From: Adiantum capillus-veneris
Lineage: Eukaryota > Streptophyta > Polypodiopsida > Polypodiales > Pteridaceae
Length of the DNA: 64,000 nt
Direction of reading: 5' to 3'
Assembly: GCA_014529385.2 (NCBI GenBank)
Contig: CM043960.1
Location: 32,542,396-32,606,395, forward strand
Below are positions 34,265 through 44,855 of the stretch, piece after piece. The position numbers and the translations under genes are program-made. The notes beneath the pieces were generated by a model that saw only the letters and a program-made list of their open reading frames with translations, was not told where the DNA came from and made no database searches. Numbering within the stretch: position 1 is the stretch's first letter; every line of letters starts with the position of its first letter.

Positions 34265-34869
34265 AAGGAGATGTTCACATACTACAAAGGTAGACATGTT
34301 GCTATATAAAGTGCCACTCTCTCACAATACTTTGAATTAATTGGAGTTTCAAAAACCTGATTTCGTAACTCTTTGCTCACTTATGTGTTGTGCTGGATAG
34401 TGGACATATTTGATGCATCATGACATTCATTCTCTCTTAATCACTTTGTACTAACAAAAATAAGGAGTGTTTTCATAATTATTATTTAATTGTAGATTGA
34501 ACTTACACACAATGAAACCCCAAGTCATCTCACTACACTCAAAATTTGTTTAGTCATATCAATATAGCCTAACAACTCTCCCACTTTCTTGGCTAGCCCA
34601 GTCACTCGTTATGATGATGTCACTCGTTATGATATCATCTAAACCCTTTTAAAATTCTATGTTTGAGGATCCAAAAAACCATTGGGTTAACTACCTATAA
34701 AAAATTATATGGAGCTTGGTCTACTAACTTAGCATGGTGAACATCACATGAGAGTGAGGGAAAGCAACCATTCAACATTCTTGTTGACTCTCCACTCTCT
34801 CTTTTCCTCTCTCTAAGTATATGTGTGTGTGTGAGTGTGTGTGTGTATTTGAGAGAGAGAGAGAGAGAA

Positions 34870-34896
34870 GGGGGGGGGGGGGGGGGGGGGGGGGGG
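34870..34896. repeat. 27-base G homopolymer
   Basis: It follows a (TG)n and (GA)n run. It would read as poly-proline on the minus strand, an artefact. G-quadruplex potential is high if real. Confidence 0.9.
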
Positions 34897-35561
34897 AGTG
34901 CAAAATTTTGGACCTTGCGTAATGAGAAGTAATTTTGTAACTTGGTGGGTGGAACCAAACTTGATCAAATTTCACAAAATTTAAGGTTAAATGTGCTCAA
35001 GAAGGAAAATAGAGCGGTCCCATCATCATCTCATCTCCCAAACACACTAAAATGAAGTACAAGGTTCATGTTTTTGGATCGTAAATTTTCCTACCAAAAA
35101 ATCATTCTTTAAAAAAACCCATCCTTCATCAACACCTCCATATCCTTACTAGGGCTTTAATGATGAATACTGACATTAATTCACGATAGACTTAATAATA
35201 CTATGGTCATGGATGAAGAGTTTAAAGTTTAAATTAAATAGTGAAGTTATCACAACTTATAGCAATCCCCAAATCACTGTAGTGTCATCATTTGCTACAA
35301 CATGCTAATCTCTGAGAGATGATCTATAAACCTTTAAATGCTTGAGCCAATCTTCCCATCTCCACTTCGCACCTCAAAACTGGTCGACTTAGCTCCCAAT
35401 CCTTTTGATATGAGACATGATATTAGGGCATTTTGGAAGTTTTCTCCATTGTTGCACACTATACCCCTTGCAAGTTTAGTAGACTTAGCTTCATACCCTA
35501 CTTGAGTTCTCGGCTTTTATCACATTCAAATTTGCTTTCCTCACATTTTCAGCCTCCCAGC

Positions 35562-35753
35562 TGTTGGGGTATAAAGCCCAATGTGGTCGCCTAGGTAAGT
35601 GGACGGGCCGCCAGGTATGTACACATATTCTTTTGTAAAAACCTAATAAGAACTCACTATGCTCTACACATTACAGTAGAGCGAGTTCACCATATCGTCG
35701 TGCTCTTCTTCTCACACTCTCTCTCGCGTCGCACTTTCGCTCGTACTCCTTCA
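35562..35753 (+). repeat. Element C 5' LTR
   Basis: TGTTGGGGTATAAAGCCCAA to GTACTCCTTCA. Differs from the 3' LTR by three transitions. Confidence 0.96.
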
Positions 35754-35755
35754 AC

Positions 35756-35767
35756 TGGTATCAGAGC
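35756..35767 (+). promoter_or_regulatory. Element C primer binding site
   Basis: TGGTATCAGAGC, the iMet tRNA complement, two bases after the LTR. Confidence 0.93.
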
Positions 35768-36820
35768 TCAGATTGAGGCTCGGGGAAGCACTCCAGGAGG
35801 CTAGAGTCACCAACTCAGATTGGAGTGAAATTCGACAGGCGAAGACACGGCCCCAAAGGCGAAGTCATAGGCGAAGTCATCTCGGCCACCGCTCGGCTTC
35901 GACAAAGGTCTGCGCAGGCCATTTTCGACTACGTGGTCTCGACGGGTGCAAATCTGACTCTGCAAATTTGGGGTTTTTCGGCCTACAAATGCAGGTGCTG
36001 AGGATATCGACACTCCCAGAGTGTTGATTTGTGGCTGTCTACACATCAAAGGATGGCTCATAGTTCTTGGAGATGTGTCACATACAACACGGGCGCATCT
36101 ACACACAGACTGTAGGCGACATCCACTAGTTCATCAGGTAGCTTGTGTTTGCTGCTTGATATTCCAGATTTCATCCTGACATTGCAGGTACTTCCACATG
36201 GGATGTATTGTCAAAGATGATGTATGTTTGTTGAGGGTTTGCTGGCTGTGAGTCACGCAGCAAACAACCGCCGCAGCGGTTACAGCATATAGTGGGAAAT
36301 TTGTGGATGTATGACTTTGTGGGAAGTCTATGTACTGTCAGATTTACTGCAGCCTTTGTTGAGGGTCGAGTGAGGTTTTATTGAGATGGGGGATTCTCTA
36401 ATGTTGAGATCCTTTCGGTGATACAGGTCTTGGAGCGATCCCTCGAGCACCCTTAGATAGGCAGCTAGGATGTATTGACTGTGAGTTAGACAGTTGGGAT
36501 TGCATCTTTGCTTTACTGTCGTTGAGGCATTGTCGCAGTCTATGCTTACAGGACAGTGACAGGACAGTCAGAGACAGTACAGGTGCAGGACAGGTTTACC
36601 CACAGCTTACAGTGTTAGAGAGACAATGGTTTTTGGAGCTGTTTTTTGGTCTGTTTTTAGTACACCAGAGCCATTTTACAAAGGAGACTCTGCCAAAATT
36701 TCTTCAGAATCTGAAGCTTTCTTGGTTCATTTGACAGGTTGATATTGGTTCAGAGGTCAGTTTACAGGGGAAACTCTGCCGAATTTTTCCCAGGAAAGTA
36801 AACTATTGTGAAGCGTAGCT
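35768..36820 (+). other. Element C leader
   Basis: About 1.05 kb without a supported gene. Small internal repeats (AGGCGAAGTCAT twice near 35857-35880; ACAGGACAGTCAG-like near 36551) are present. Short open frames show no known motif. Confidence 0.5.
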
Positions 36821-37867
36821 ATGGCTGGATCACAGGACACTACTCTTTACAATATCAAGAAGCTGGATGGAACCAATTTCCCATTGTGGAAGAAGCAGAT
36901 TTGGAACGTGTTGGTACAAAAGAAGCAGATAAAACCTATAAATCTCAAGGGGATAAAACCAGAAGATATGGACGAAGATGAATGGAGCGAAATGGATGAA
37001 TTGGCACTTTCTACCATTATGCTGACTTTGGCAGAAAGCGTTTACTTCAATGTAGCAGACGAGATGTCGGCTTATCAAGCATGGTTAAAGCTGAGTGATC
37101 TTTATGAGAAGCAGAGTGCAGCTTCACAGGTATACTGGCTTAAGAAGCTTGTTGACTTGAAGATGAAAGAAGAGACACCTATGTCCAATCATCTGAATGA
37201 ATTCAACACAATCTATAGTTAGTTGTCAGCTCAAGGTGTCAAGTTTGATGAACCTGTTAGAGCTATGTTCCTGTTGATCACATTGCCAGAAAGTTGGGAC
37301 ACTTTTCGCACAGTTTTGAGTAATTCTGCACCTCTAGATGGTTTGAACATAGCAGGTGTAGAAGGAAGTCTGCTTACTGAATAAACCAATAGAAAGACAA
37401 TGGACAAAGGCAAAGGAACAGCCTTAGTTGTCAGGGGAAGGACCAAAGAAAAGTACAAAGGTGGAAAGAGGAACCAGTCTCGTAGCAAGTCCCGCAGTGC
37501 TAAAGGCAAGAGTGACATAGAATGCTACCATTGTGGCAAGAAGGGTCACATGAAAAGAGACTGCAGAGAATGGAAAGCAGAAAAAGGCAAAGAGAAAGCT
37601 GAAGACCATGGTGAGAAGAACAAGTCCTCAGTGAAGATTCAAGAAATAAATGTGACAAACACTGTTGCAGAGGATGACAGTCTAGTGTCAGGAGACATCT
37701 ACTTCTTGAAGAATACAATGGACTCAGCTCTTCTTACAACATCTGATGGAAATGCACTGAGTGACTGGATTATAGACTCAGGGGCATCACTTCATGTGTC
37801 TCCAAACAAGGAGTGGTTTACCTCTTATGTGACCACTAAAGATCATGTTCGGCTAGGCAATGGGTAG
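36821..37867 (+). pseudogene. Element C gag and protease, three nonsense codons
   Basis: In one frame from MAGSQDTTLYNIKKLDGTNF, a copia-type Gag (LDGTNFPLWK, AYQAWLKLSDLYEKQ). The CCHC knuckle CYHCGKKGHMKRDC lies near 37523-37564, after a Lys/Arg/Ser-rich linker. The protease has WIIDSGASLHVSP near 37768. Stops are TAG 37220-37222, TAA 37382-37384 and TAG 37865-37867. Two look like CAG to TAG changes (inference). The frame is never shifted. Confidence 0.92.
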
Positions 37868-37900
37868 ACATGTGAGATATTAGGTGTTGGAGATGTTCAA

Positions 37901-40801
37901 TTGAAGTTTCAGAATGGCTCTTCTTTCACGCTGAAGAATGTGAGACATGTTCCCGCAATCACCAAGAGCTTGATCAGCACAGGTTTACTTGATGATGCTG
38001 GCTACGTCACCACTTTTGGACAGAACATGTGGAAGATATCCAAGGGTTATATGACAGTATCACATGGAGTAAAGTCTGGAGTACTTTACATGATTTATGT
38101 ATCAAATGTCTCTAAAAATGTAATCAATGTAACTGAGCAGCCGAACCTTTCTTTGTGGCATAGCCGGTTAGGACATATGTCCAAGAAGGGAATAGAAATC
38201 TTGTCTCATTCTGGTTATTTGCCTAGCTTTTCATTTAATGATTTTGAATTCTGTGAACATTGTCTGTATGGTAAGCAAACACACCAGCCACATAAGCATA
38301 GAAGCAGTAGAAGAGATACACAGTTGGCACTTGTTCATAGCGATTTGTGTGGACCTATGCCTAACCTATCTCTAGGGGGAGCTTCTTACTTTATGACATT
38401 TATAGATGATTACTTGAGGAAAGTATGGGTTTACTTTCTCAAGCACAAGGATGAAGCGTTTAGTGTTTTCAAAATGTTTGTGACACTTGTGGAGAATCAG
38501 AGTGGCAAGAAGCTTAAATGCTTACGCACTGACAATGGTGGAGAGTATGTTTCAAAGGCCTTTCAGGACTTTTGTGAGTCAAAAGGTATAAAACGTGAAG
38601 TTACTGCTCCTTACAATCCTCCTCAAAATGGTGTTGCTGAGAGGATGAATAGGACCATACAAGAGAAGGTCAGAAGTATGTTGTCTAATGCACACCTGCC
38701 AAATGGGTTTTGGGCTGAAGCTGTATCAACAGCCTATCATCTTGTAAATAGATCTCCTAGCAAGGTTTTGCAGAAGGATTCCGTGCCAGAGATGGTATGG
38801 TCAGGAAAAATGTACTCATATAAGCATCTCAGAGTCTTTGGCTGTGAGGCATATACTCACGTTCCAAAGGAATTTAGGAACAAACTTGAGCCAAAGAGTA
38901 GAAAGTGCATCTTTCTAGGCTATGGTAATTCTGGTGAGATGGGGTACAGACTTTGGGATCCCGAATCCAGAAAGGTTGTCCGCAGCAATGATGTTCACTT
39001 TAATGAATCCAAATATCATTCTAAACCAGAGAGGGTTGAGGAGATTAGAAGAGTTGTCTTCCAAGAAGATGGACCTGCACGTGCAAGACAAAATGTCAGG
39101 GCTCAAGAGGAGCAAGGACAGGATAGAGTGGAACCACAGGTTGTGGCTGAGCTTGAGCCACCTATTGTGCGTAGATCTGGACGTGTCACACGACCTCCTG
39201 ATAGGTTTGTTCCATCTATGAACTATGTCATGTTGACTGATTGCAATGAGCCTTCATGTTACAAGGAAGTAGTGCAAATGAAGGACTCCGGGAATTGGCA
39301 ATTGGCCATACAGTCAGAGATGACAGCTCTGCATAAAAACAAGACATGGAAGCTAGTTAAATTACCACAGGGAAAAAAGGCTCTACCTTGTAAATGGGTT
39401 TACAGGTATAAGATCACCGCTCGTGATAGTCAGCCAAAGTACAAAGCAAGGCTTGTTGCCAAGGGCTTTAAGCAAGAACAAGGCATTGACTTTGATGAAG
39501 TCTTCTCTCCGGTGGTCAAGATGACTACATTGAGATGCTTTCTTGCATTGGTTGCCATATTAGATTTGGTGTTGCACCAAATGGATGTCAAGACAGCGTT
39601 CTTGCATGGTGATTTAGATGTGGAAATTTACATGCAGCAGCCAGAAGGGTTTGTTGAGAAAGGCAAGGAAGATTGGGTATGCCAGTTGTTAAAGAGTCTT
39701 TATGGCTTAAAACAATCACCGATGGCATGGTACCATAAATTCCACAAGTTTATGCTTTCTCAAGGCTACAAACGTAGTGAGTTCGATCACTGTCTATATA
39801 CAAAGAAGGCTAAGGATGGTAGTTGGCTGATCCTTATTTTGTATGTGGATGACATGTTGATTGCTGGCAAGCACTTGGAAGAAATTTCAGCTTTGAAGTC
39901 AAAGATGGCAAAATCATTTGACATGAAAGACATGGGTGAGGCAAGTCATATACTTGGTATGCGCATTGAGAGAGACAGATCAAAGAAATTGATTTGGTTA
40001 TCTCAAACAGAGTATATTGACAAGGTTTTGCAACGTTTCAATATGGAGAAGGGAAAGGCACTGAGTGTTCCATTGCCACCATATGTGAAACTTAGCAAAC
40101 AAGATTGTCCTGTGTCTGAGGAAGAACGGGCTGAAATGGATAAGATTCCATATGCGTCTGCAGTGGGTAGTTTGATGTATGCAATGATTGCTACTCACCT
40201 AGACATTGCATTTGTAGTGGGAGTAGTAAGTCGATACATGTCAAACCCAGGCAAGAAACATTGGGAGGCAGTGGAAGGAATATTGAGATACCTGAAAGCT
40301 ACAAAGAGTATGCGTATATGCTATGGGAGTCAGGAGCTAAGTGTAAAGGTTTTTACAGACTCAGATTATGCAGGTGACTTAGACAACCGAAGGTCTACGT
40401 CAGGGTATGTCTTTACGTTGGCTGGTGGACCAGTATCATGGTGTTCTAGATTACAAGATTGTGTTACTCAGTCTACTATAGAGGCTGAATATGTTGCAGC
40501 ATCAGAGGCATGCAAAGAATCAATTTGGCTTAATCGACTAGTAACAGATTTGGGAATCAAAGAAGAGATGCCTGTGTTATATTGTGATAGTCAAAGTGCT
40601 ATACAATTGGCTCACAATCCAGTTTATCAGTCAAAGACAAAGCATGTGGATGTGAAGTATCATTTCATCAGGGAAATGCTCGAGGATAAGAAACTTCAGC
40701 TTGTCAAAGTTCACACCACAGAAAATCCTGCTGATCTACTTACAAAAGGACTTCCCTCAGAGAGCTTTGCGCATTTTCGCAAGCAGTTAGGTGTAGGGTA
40801 G
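37901..40801 (+). CDS. Element C pol: integrase, RT and RNase H, intact
   Basis: A 966-codon open frame that continues the gag frame; its first Met is internal. Integrase begins HSRLGHMSKKGIEIL with H...H...CEHC. Its catalytic residues are in LVHSDLCGP, CLRTDNGGEY and QNGVAERMNR. RT has CKWVYRYKI, YKARLVAKGFKQEQG, MDVKTAFLHGDL, YGLKQSPMAWY and catalytic LYVDDMLIAG. RNase H has FTDSDYAGD, STIEAEYVAASEA, YCDSQSAIQLAH and ENPADLLTKGL. All key residues are present, so this half would be functional if translated. Confidence 0.95.
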   Translation: MKFQNGSSFTLKNVRHVPAITKSLISTGLLDDAGYVTTFGQNMWKISKGYMTVSHGVKSGVLYMIYVSNVSKNVINVTEQPNLSLWHSRLGHMSKKGIEILSHSGYLPSFSFNDFEFCEHCLYGKQTHQPHKHRSSRRDTQLALVHSDLCGPMPNLSLGGASYFMTFIDDYLRKVWVYFLKHKDEAFSVFKMFVTLVENQSGKKLKCLRTDNGGEYVSKAFQDFCESKGIKREVTAPYNPPQNGVAERMNRTIQEKVRSMLSNAHLPNGFWAEAVSTAYHLVNRSPSKVLQKDSVPEMVWSGKMYSYKHLRVFGCEAYTHVPKEFRNKLEPKSRKCIFLGYGNSGEMGYRLWDPESRKVVRSNDVHFNESKYHSKPERVEEIRRVVFQEDGPARARQNVRAQEEQGQDRVEPQVVAELEPPIVRRSGRVTRPPDRFVPSMNYVMLTDCNEPSCYKEVVQMKDSGNWQLAIQSEMTALHKNKTWKLVKLPQGKKALPCKWVYRYKITARDSQPKYKARLVAKGFKQEQGIDFDEVFSPVVKMTTLRCFLALVAILDLVLHQMDVKTAFLHGDLDVEIYMQQPEGFVEKGKEDWVCQLLKSLYGLKQSPMAWYHKFHKFMLSQGYKRSEFDHCLYTKKAKDGSWLILILYVDDMLIAGKHLEEISALKSKMAKSFDMKDMGEASHILGMRIERDRSKKLIWLSQTEYIDKVLQRFNMEKGKALSVPLPPYVKLSKQDCPVSEEERAEMDKIPYASAVGSLMYAMIATHLDIAFVVGVVSRYMSNPGKKHWEAVEGILRYLKATKSMRICYGSQELSVKVFTDSDYAGDLDNRRSTSGYVFTLAGGPVSWCSRLQDCVTQSTIEAEYVAASEACKESIWLNRLVTDLGIKEEMPVLYCDSQSAIQLAHNPVYQSKTKHVDVKYHFIREMLEDKKLQLVKVHTTENPADLLTKGLPSESFAHFRKQLGVG

Positions 40802-40865
40802 TACATCACTTCTCTACATCTCTTGTATATTAGCTTGTATAGTAGCTTATCTCACACTTAAAGTA

Positions 40866-40915
40866 CCACATTGGACTTTAAGTGGGAGGTTGTTGGGGTA
40901 TAAAGCCCAATGTGG
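40866..40915 (+). promoter_or_regulatory. Element C polypurine tract inside an LTR-spanning inverted repeat
   Basis: The purine tract AGTGGGAGGT (40881-40890) lies in the loop between CCACATTGGACTTTA (40866-40880) and its near-complement 40901-40915 inside the LTR, with one mismatch. Confidence 0.8.
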
Positions 40916-41082
40916 TCGCCCAGGTAAGTGGGCGGGCCGCCAGGTATGTACACATATTCTTTTGTAAAAACCTAATAAGAACTCACTATGCTCTACACAT
41001 TACAGTAGAGCGAGTTCACCATATCGTCGTGCTCTTCTTCTCACACTCTCTCTCGCGTCGCACTTCCGCTCGTACTCCTTCA
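40891..41082 (+). repeat. Element C 3' LTR
   Basis: 192 bp, same ends as the 5' LTR, followed by CCAGC. Confidence 0.96.
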
Positions 41083-41225
41083 CCAGCTACTTCATATGCT
41101 CAATTGTCACCCTCATCTCCATAATCCTCAAGCATTGAGAGTTATTAATCAACTTAGAATAAAGCATTTGACATACTTGATTTGATCTCATAGGTCATAT
41201 GATAGCCTTTGAGAACAATAATATA

Positions 41226-41227
<2 letters not shown>

Positions 41228-41296
<69 letters not shown>
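41228..41296. repeat. (CT)n microsatellite
   Basis: About 34 uninterrupted units. Confidence 0.95.
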
Positions 41297-41300
<4 letters not shown>

Positions 41301-41849
41301 CCCGTTTTAACAAATCTTGAGTTTGACTTGTCACATTGATCTCTACAATCTCTTGGATTTTTTTCTACAATGTAAGAAATTATTCTCATGTGTATGTGTG
41401 TGTTGGTGTTTATAGATTTATACTTATACACAAAAGAACATAACAATTTATAGACAACTGGATTTAGACAAAGGACAAGGATTGGCACAAAAATGACTCA
41501 TTCTTGTACATCATAACGAGAATGAGGTATCATGCTAGTGTTTTGAACATAAGATAGTCACAAGAACAACAGGTTCTAAAGTGAACCAGGCCCGGTTTGA
41601 CATTGACAAAAAGCAGCAAAGCCAAAAAGATCCTAAGTAAAGATAGAGTCCTCACTTGCATCCATTTAAATAAGTTAACATATTCATTAGCCTTGAATAA
41701 ATTTCACAGGTGTCAACGAGCCCTATCAGTTGTTATCCATGTCCTACTTAAAACCTTTCTTAACTAATACCTACCATCCATGTATTTAAATATCCGCAAG
41801 TATCTATTCTCGGATCAAATGTCATGAAGCTGTCATTCTTTTTTTTGAA

Positions 41850-42051
41850 ATCAAAACCCCTCTTGATCGAGTAAAAAAAGTGTTTCTTTTTTAATTCCTT
41901 TTAATATGTGATCAAAAGGCCATCATCCCTTTTGATCTAAGTAAGATCATAATAATAGGTTGTATTTAAATAGTTGCCCCTTTTTTTTAAAGAAATTATT
42001 CATATTTAATAAGATTAAGTTTTGACCAGAAGACCATCACCTCTTTTGGTC
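41850..42051 (-). repeat. Hairpin array in H leader i (GATCAAAAGG type)
   Basis: Three dyad motifs. 41910-41937: GATCAAAAGG and CCTTTTGATC, perfect 10-bp arms, loop 41920-41927. 42024-42051: GACCAGAAG and CTTTTGGTC, one G-T-type mismatch, with the related loop core CCATCAYC. 41850-41867: shorter, ATCAAAA and TCTTGAT. The GAT to GAC change in one arm is matched by GATC to GGTC in the other. Confidence 0.7.
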
Positions 42052-43438
42052 CAAGTGTTTTACCCAATCTTTTGTTCCCAAAGAAGTAAAGACATGAAAT
42101 TATTTAGCCAAAACCATTTTTAGTTTTACAAATGTTCTTTAGTGTTAATATGGTGATTTGTGAATTTAATAAGCTTGACACAATATTGGCTAGAGTAGAC
42201 ATTTTAACTATAGAAATACCAAATTATTCCATAGCAACACCAGTGTGGGAATTTTCTGAAGCATACTAGAAATATCCTTTCAATTTTAGCTCCAATCTTA
42301 CTTGTTTTAAATGACCAATTCAATATGTGTGATTGAATACTATAGTAGTATAAACGATCCAAAAAAATTGATCAGATGGCAGTATATCTTTAATGCAATC
42401 TATGTAACTAATGTTCAAAAAGGTCTCGGTATATTAAGCATTTAAATCATTCCTAGTTAACTCATTAGAGCCATTTAAGTTGCAAAATAATCATCAAAAG
42501 ATGAGAATAAAAATACATTTATGAATTGGCTTTAGGCAAAAGAGATGACCAATTTTAATAATTTCCAAACCCATAAAGGCAATAAACTTATTTTTTTGGA
42601 ACCCAAAGCTACCATAGAATAAAATCAATCTTGGCAATCGACCATCAAGTCTTTTTAAGGTTGCAAATCCATCACCAGGTAAGTTAAGAAATATCAAATA
42701 TATGCACTAGTGGTTACTTTGGTTTGAGGTAAAAACACACCCTAAAAAAGTACAGTTTTTAAAATAGGTTCTATATTATCTATGCAAACCGAGCCAACAA
42801 ACAGTCAACATCATTGAGAGAAAATCTAAACAACTTGAAATTATCTATTAATCATCACCAATGAGAAGGAGCTCACATTGCTCAATCATTCCCATGGTAT
42901 AAAACATAATGATGAGGTTGAGAAAATCTTAGCTGAAAACTTTTTAAAAAAAAGTGGTGACAGTCTACTTATACAGAGCTTTTGAAAAACGTATGTTTTG
43001 AATAGTAGTAGCATTAAACAGATGCCAAAGTTCACATACCCCCTACTTTATGAAAAAACCAATTATGGCATAGAAAAAACTAGAAGCAGGATGCAAATGT
43101 ACCTTTTATCAAAGGTTTGGTACCAACCTGAGAGCTGGAGTTTTGCTCAACCAACTCAATAGTGCAATGTTTAAGTACAGGAAGCTACGCATACTCCCAA
43201 ACCACCAAGATTTTGTGGTGAACCAGTATAGTCATCAAACAACCAAGCACTCTCACTATCTTTCCAAAAACACACAAAATGAAAATCAAGGATAAGTGAG
43301 GGGAATGATCCACCCTCATCTTTATATAGAGGACCCTTCTGTTGATATATGGACAGCAACCCCCTCCAGTTCTGTTTATAGAATCTGCATTGAATCCAAG
43401 TGAGCAGGTGGCATCACACGATTATTAATCCAGTATGG

Positions 43439-43440
<2 letters not shown>

Positions 43441-43485
<45 letters not shown>
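43441..43485. repeat. (AG)n microsatellite
   Basis: About 22 units. Confidence 0.95.
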
Positions 43486-43488
<3 letters not shown>

Positions 43489-43647
43489 TTGGGATGTCAC
43501 TAAGCAATAGGCAGGGATGAGCTTAGTAGTGCGCCATTCATCACGCTTGGGAGGAGAACCATTAATGAACGGCATGTACCCAAAAATTACCAAGGTTAAG
43601 AACCCTTTGCAAGTAAGTCTTAGAGGTTTTTTCACGCAACAACCATC

Positions 43648-44817
43648 TGTTGGCCAGCTACCAAGCCTTTCCATTTCGATGCTAGCAAAGCGAGAACCAC
43701 AAACATAAAATGTCAATCCATGGGGCGTAGCTGACCCGACTAGTGCATGGAGGCTACAAGAGACAACTAATCTCTCAAAAAAACGAAGTCTAGTGTGCTC
43801 TCACCTAGATTGGTCTCAGGTGTGTGTCAGACACCAAAAGCCACTTTCCTTACCGCAAGCTTGATCATATGAATTTGTATAGCGACGATGCTCCAAATGC
43901 AACAAAACATATTTCTTAGCATGTGCAGAGTATCCTCAACATCCCTATGTGCTGAAAAGTCATTTTTGACATGCTGGCAAAATTTCACCTAAGATAAACA
44001 ACACGTTTACCAAAGACTAATACCTTGATTTCATGTAGCTATAGTGCTCCAAATGCAACAAAACTTACTACCTAGGATGTGCAAAGTACCGTAATCACTC
44101 TCATGTGCTCAAATGTCATTTCTGACACTTAGACAAAATCGCACATAAGATAAACAACCTTTTTTAGGCCAGTCCATTTCGGACTTTGAAGCGCTCTATA
44201 GCTTCCTTAGGACGCGCTCTATCTATTCCTATGGTGAAAAACCAGTTTAGATACGTGTATTGTGCATAGGGAATGAAAATAGATCGTAGACAAGCATGCC
44301 TAAAAATACAAATTCATCGAGAGAAACTTACGTAGAAAGAGAGAGCTTTCACCTGCGAGCGCGTTGGTATGCTCGGATTTGCAATGCAGCACCACATGAG
44401 GGCGACACAAAATATTGAAATAGCAGAGAGCTCACGGGACTATACTGCAGCCTACACTCACTTTCATTATCCAAAACTTAGATCCTAAGTTACAAAAATT
44501 GGCGTTTATACCTTAGCCAAGGTTTAAAATGTGCAATGTCTCCACGCCCAAGACCTTTGAGACGCCACAACTTACTGTATTTGCAACCTAGACACACTAA
44601 TTGACATATTCTTTACATCTTGGAACTCTCATCAAGCCCATAACATGTTATAATTATCACAATGGCTAAATAAATCAAGAAATTACAATACATGGCCATT
44701 TTGGGAAAAAAGTGTGTAACTCCAATCTTCACTAGTTCTTTATATTCATATTTGATGTGCATTCATAAGGCTTCGATCTTTAGCAGCTCTTGTTAATTGA
44801 CGTCAACTCAGTTAACA
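43648..44817 (-). repeat. Family H LTR i
   Basis: 1170 bp on the minus strand, TGTTAACTGAG to GGCCAACA, preceded by purine tract GAAAGGGGAGAA. The same sequence occurs at 62879 to the window end, and its upstream half at 50075-50561 and 58528-58955. It carries an ACGT-core site TTGACGTCAA (44797-44806), a TATA-like GGTATAAACGCC (44512-44501) and a 156-bp internal tandem duplication (from 43889 and 44045). It acts as 3' LTR of unit 2 and 5' LTR of the leader at 41.1-43.6 kb. Confidence 0.85.
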
Positions 44818-44855
44818 TTCTCCCCTTTCTATTTTAGTGCCCATCCTCGAGCACT
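44818..44855 (-). promoter_or_regulatory. Unit 2 polypurine tract and decayed 3' hairpin
   Basis: Minus strand AGTGCTCG-AGGA-TGGGCACT (44855-44836; two mismatches) then a purine tract next to LTR i. Same arrangement as at 50562-50599. Confidence 0.75.

Larger units (their letters stand above)
33405..35561. other. Non-coding stretch between elements B and C
   Basis: No gene seen. It holds the 204-bp tandem duplication (33504-33906), (CT)n at 34219-34260, a short TG then GA run leading into a 27-base G tract at 34870-34896, and otherwise AT-rich sequence. Confidence 0.55.
35562..41082 (+). mobile_element. Element C: complete Ty1/copia retrotransposon
   Basis: 5.52 kb, with 192-bp LTRs differing at only 3 positions (98.4% identical), iMet primer site, purine tract and a perfect 5-bp target duplication CCAGC (35557-35561 and 41083-41087). 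Integrase precedes reverse transcriptase, the Ty1/copia order. It is the youngest insertion here by LTR identity. Three nonsense codons in the Gag-protease part disable it. The leader before gag, about 1.05 kb, is long for such short LTRs. Confidence 0.97.
41083..43647 (-). other. Family H leader downstream of LTR i, truncated
   Basis: On the minus strand this follows LTR i, so it is the leader region of a third H unit. It has no coding sequence that I recognise. Just after the LTR, 43647-43615 resembles the primer-site region of LTR iv (AGAYGSYKTTGC-like). Three related hairpins lie at 41850-42051. (CT)n at 41228-41296 and (AG)n at 43441-43485 interrupt it. Element C had inserted at its left edge. 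Confidence 0.5.
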
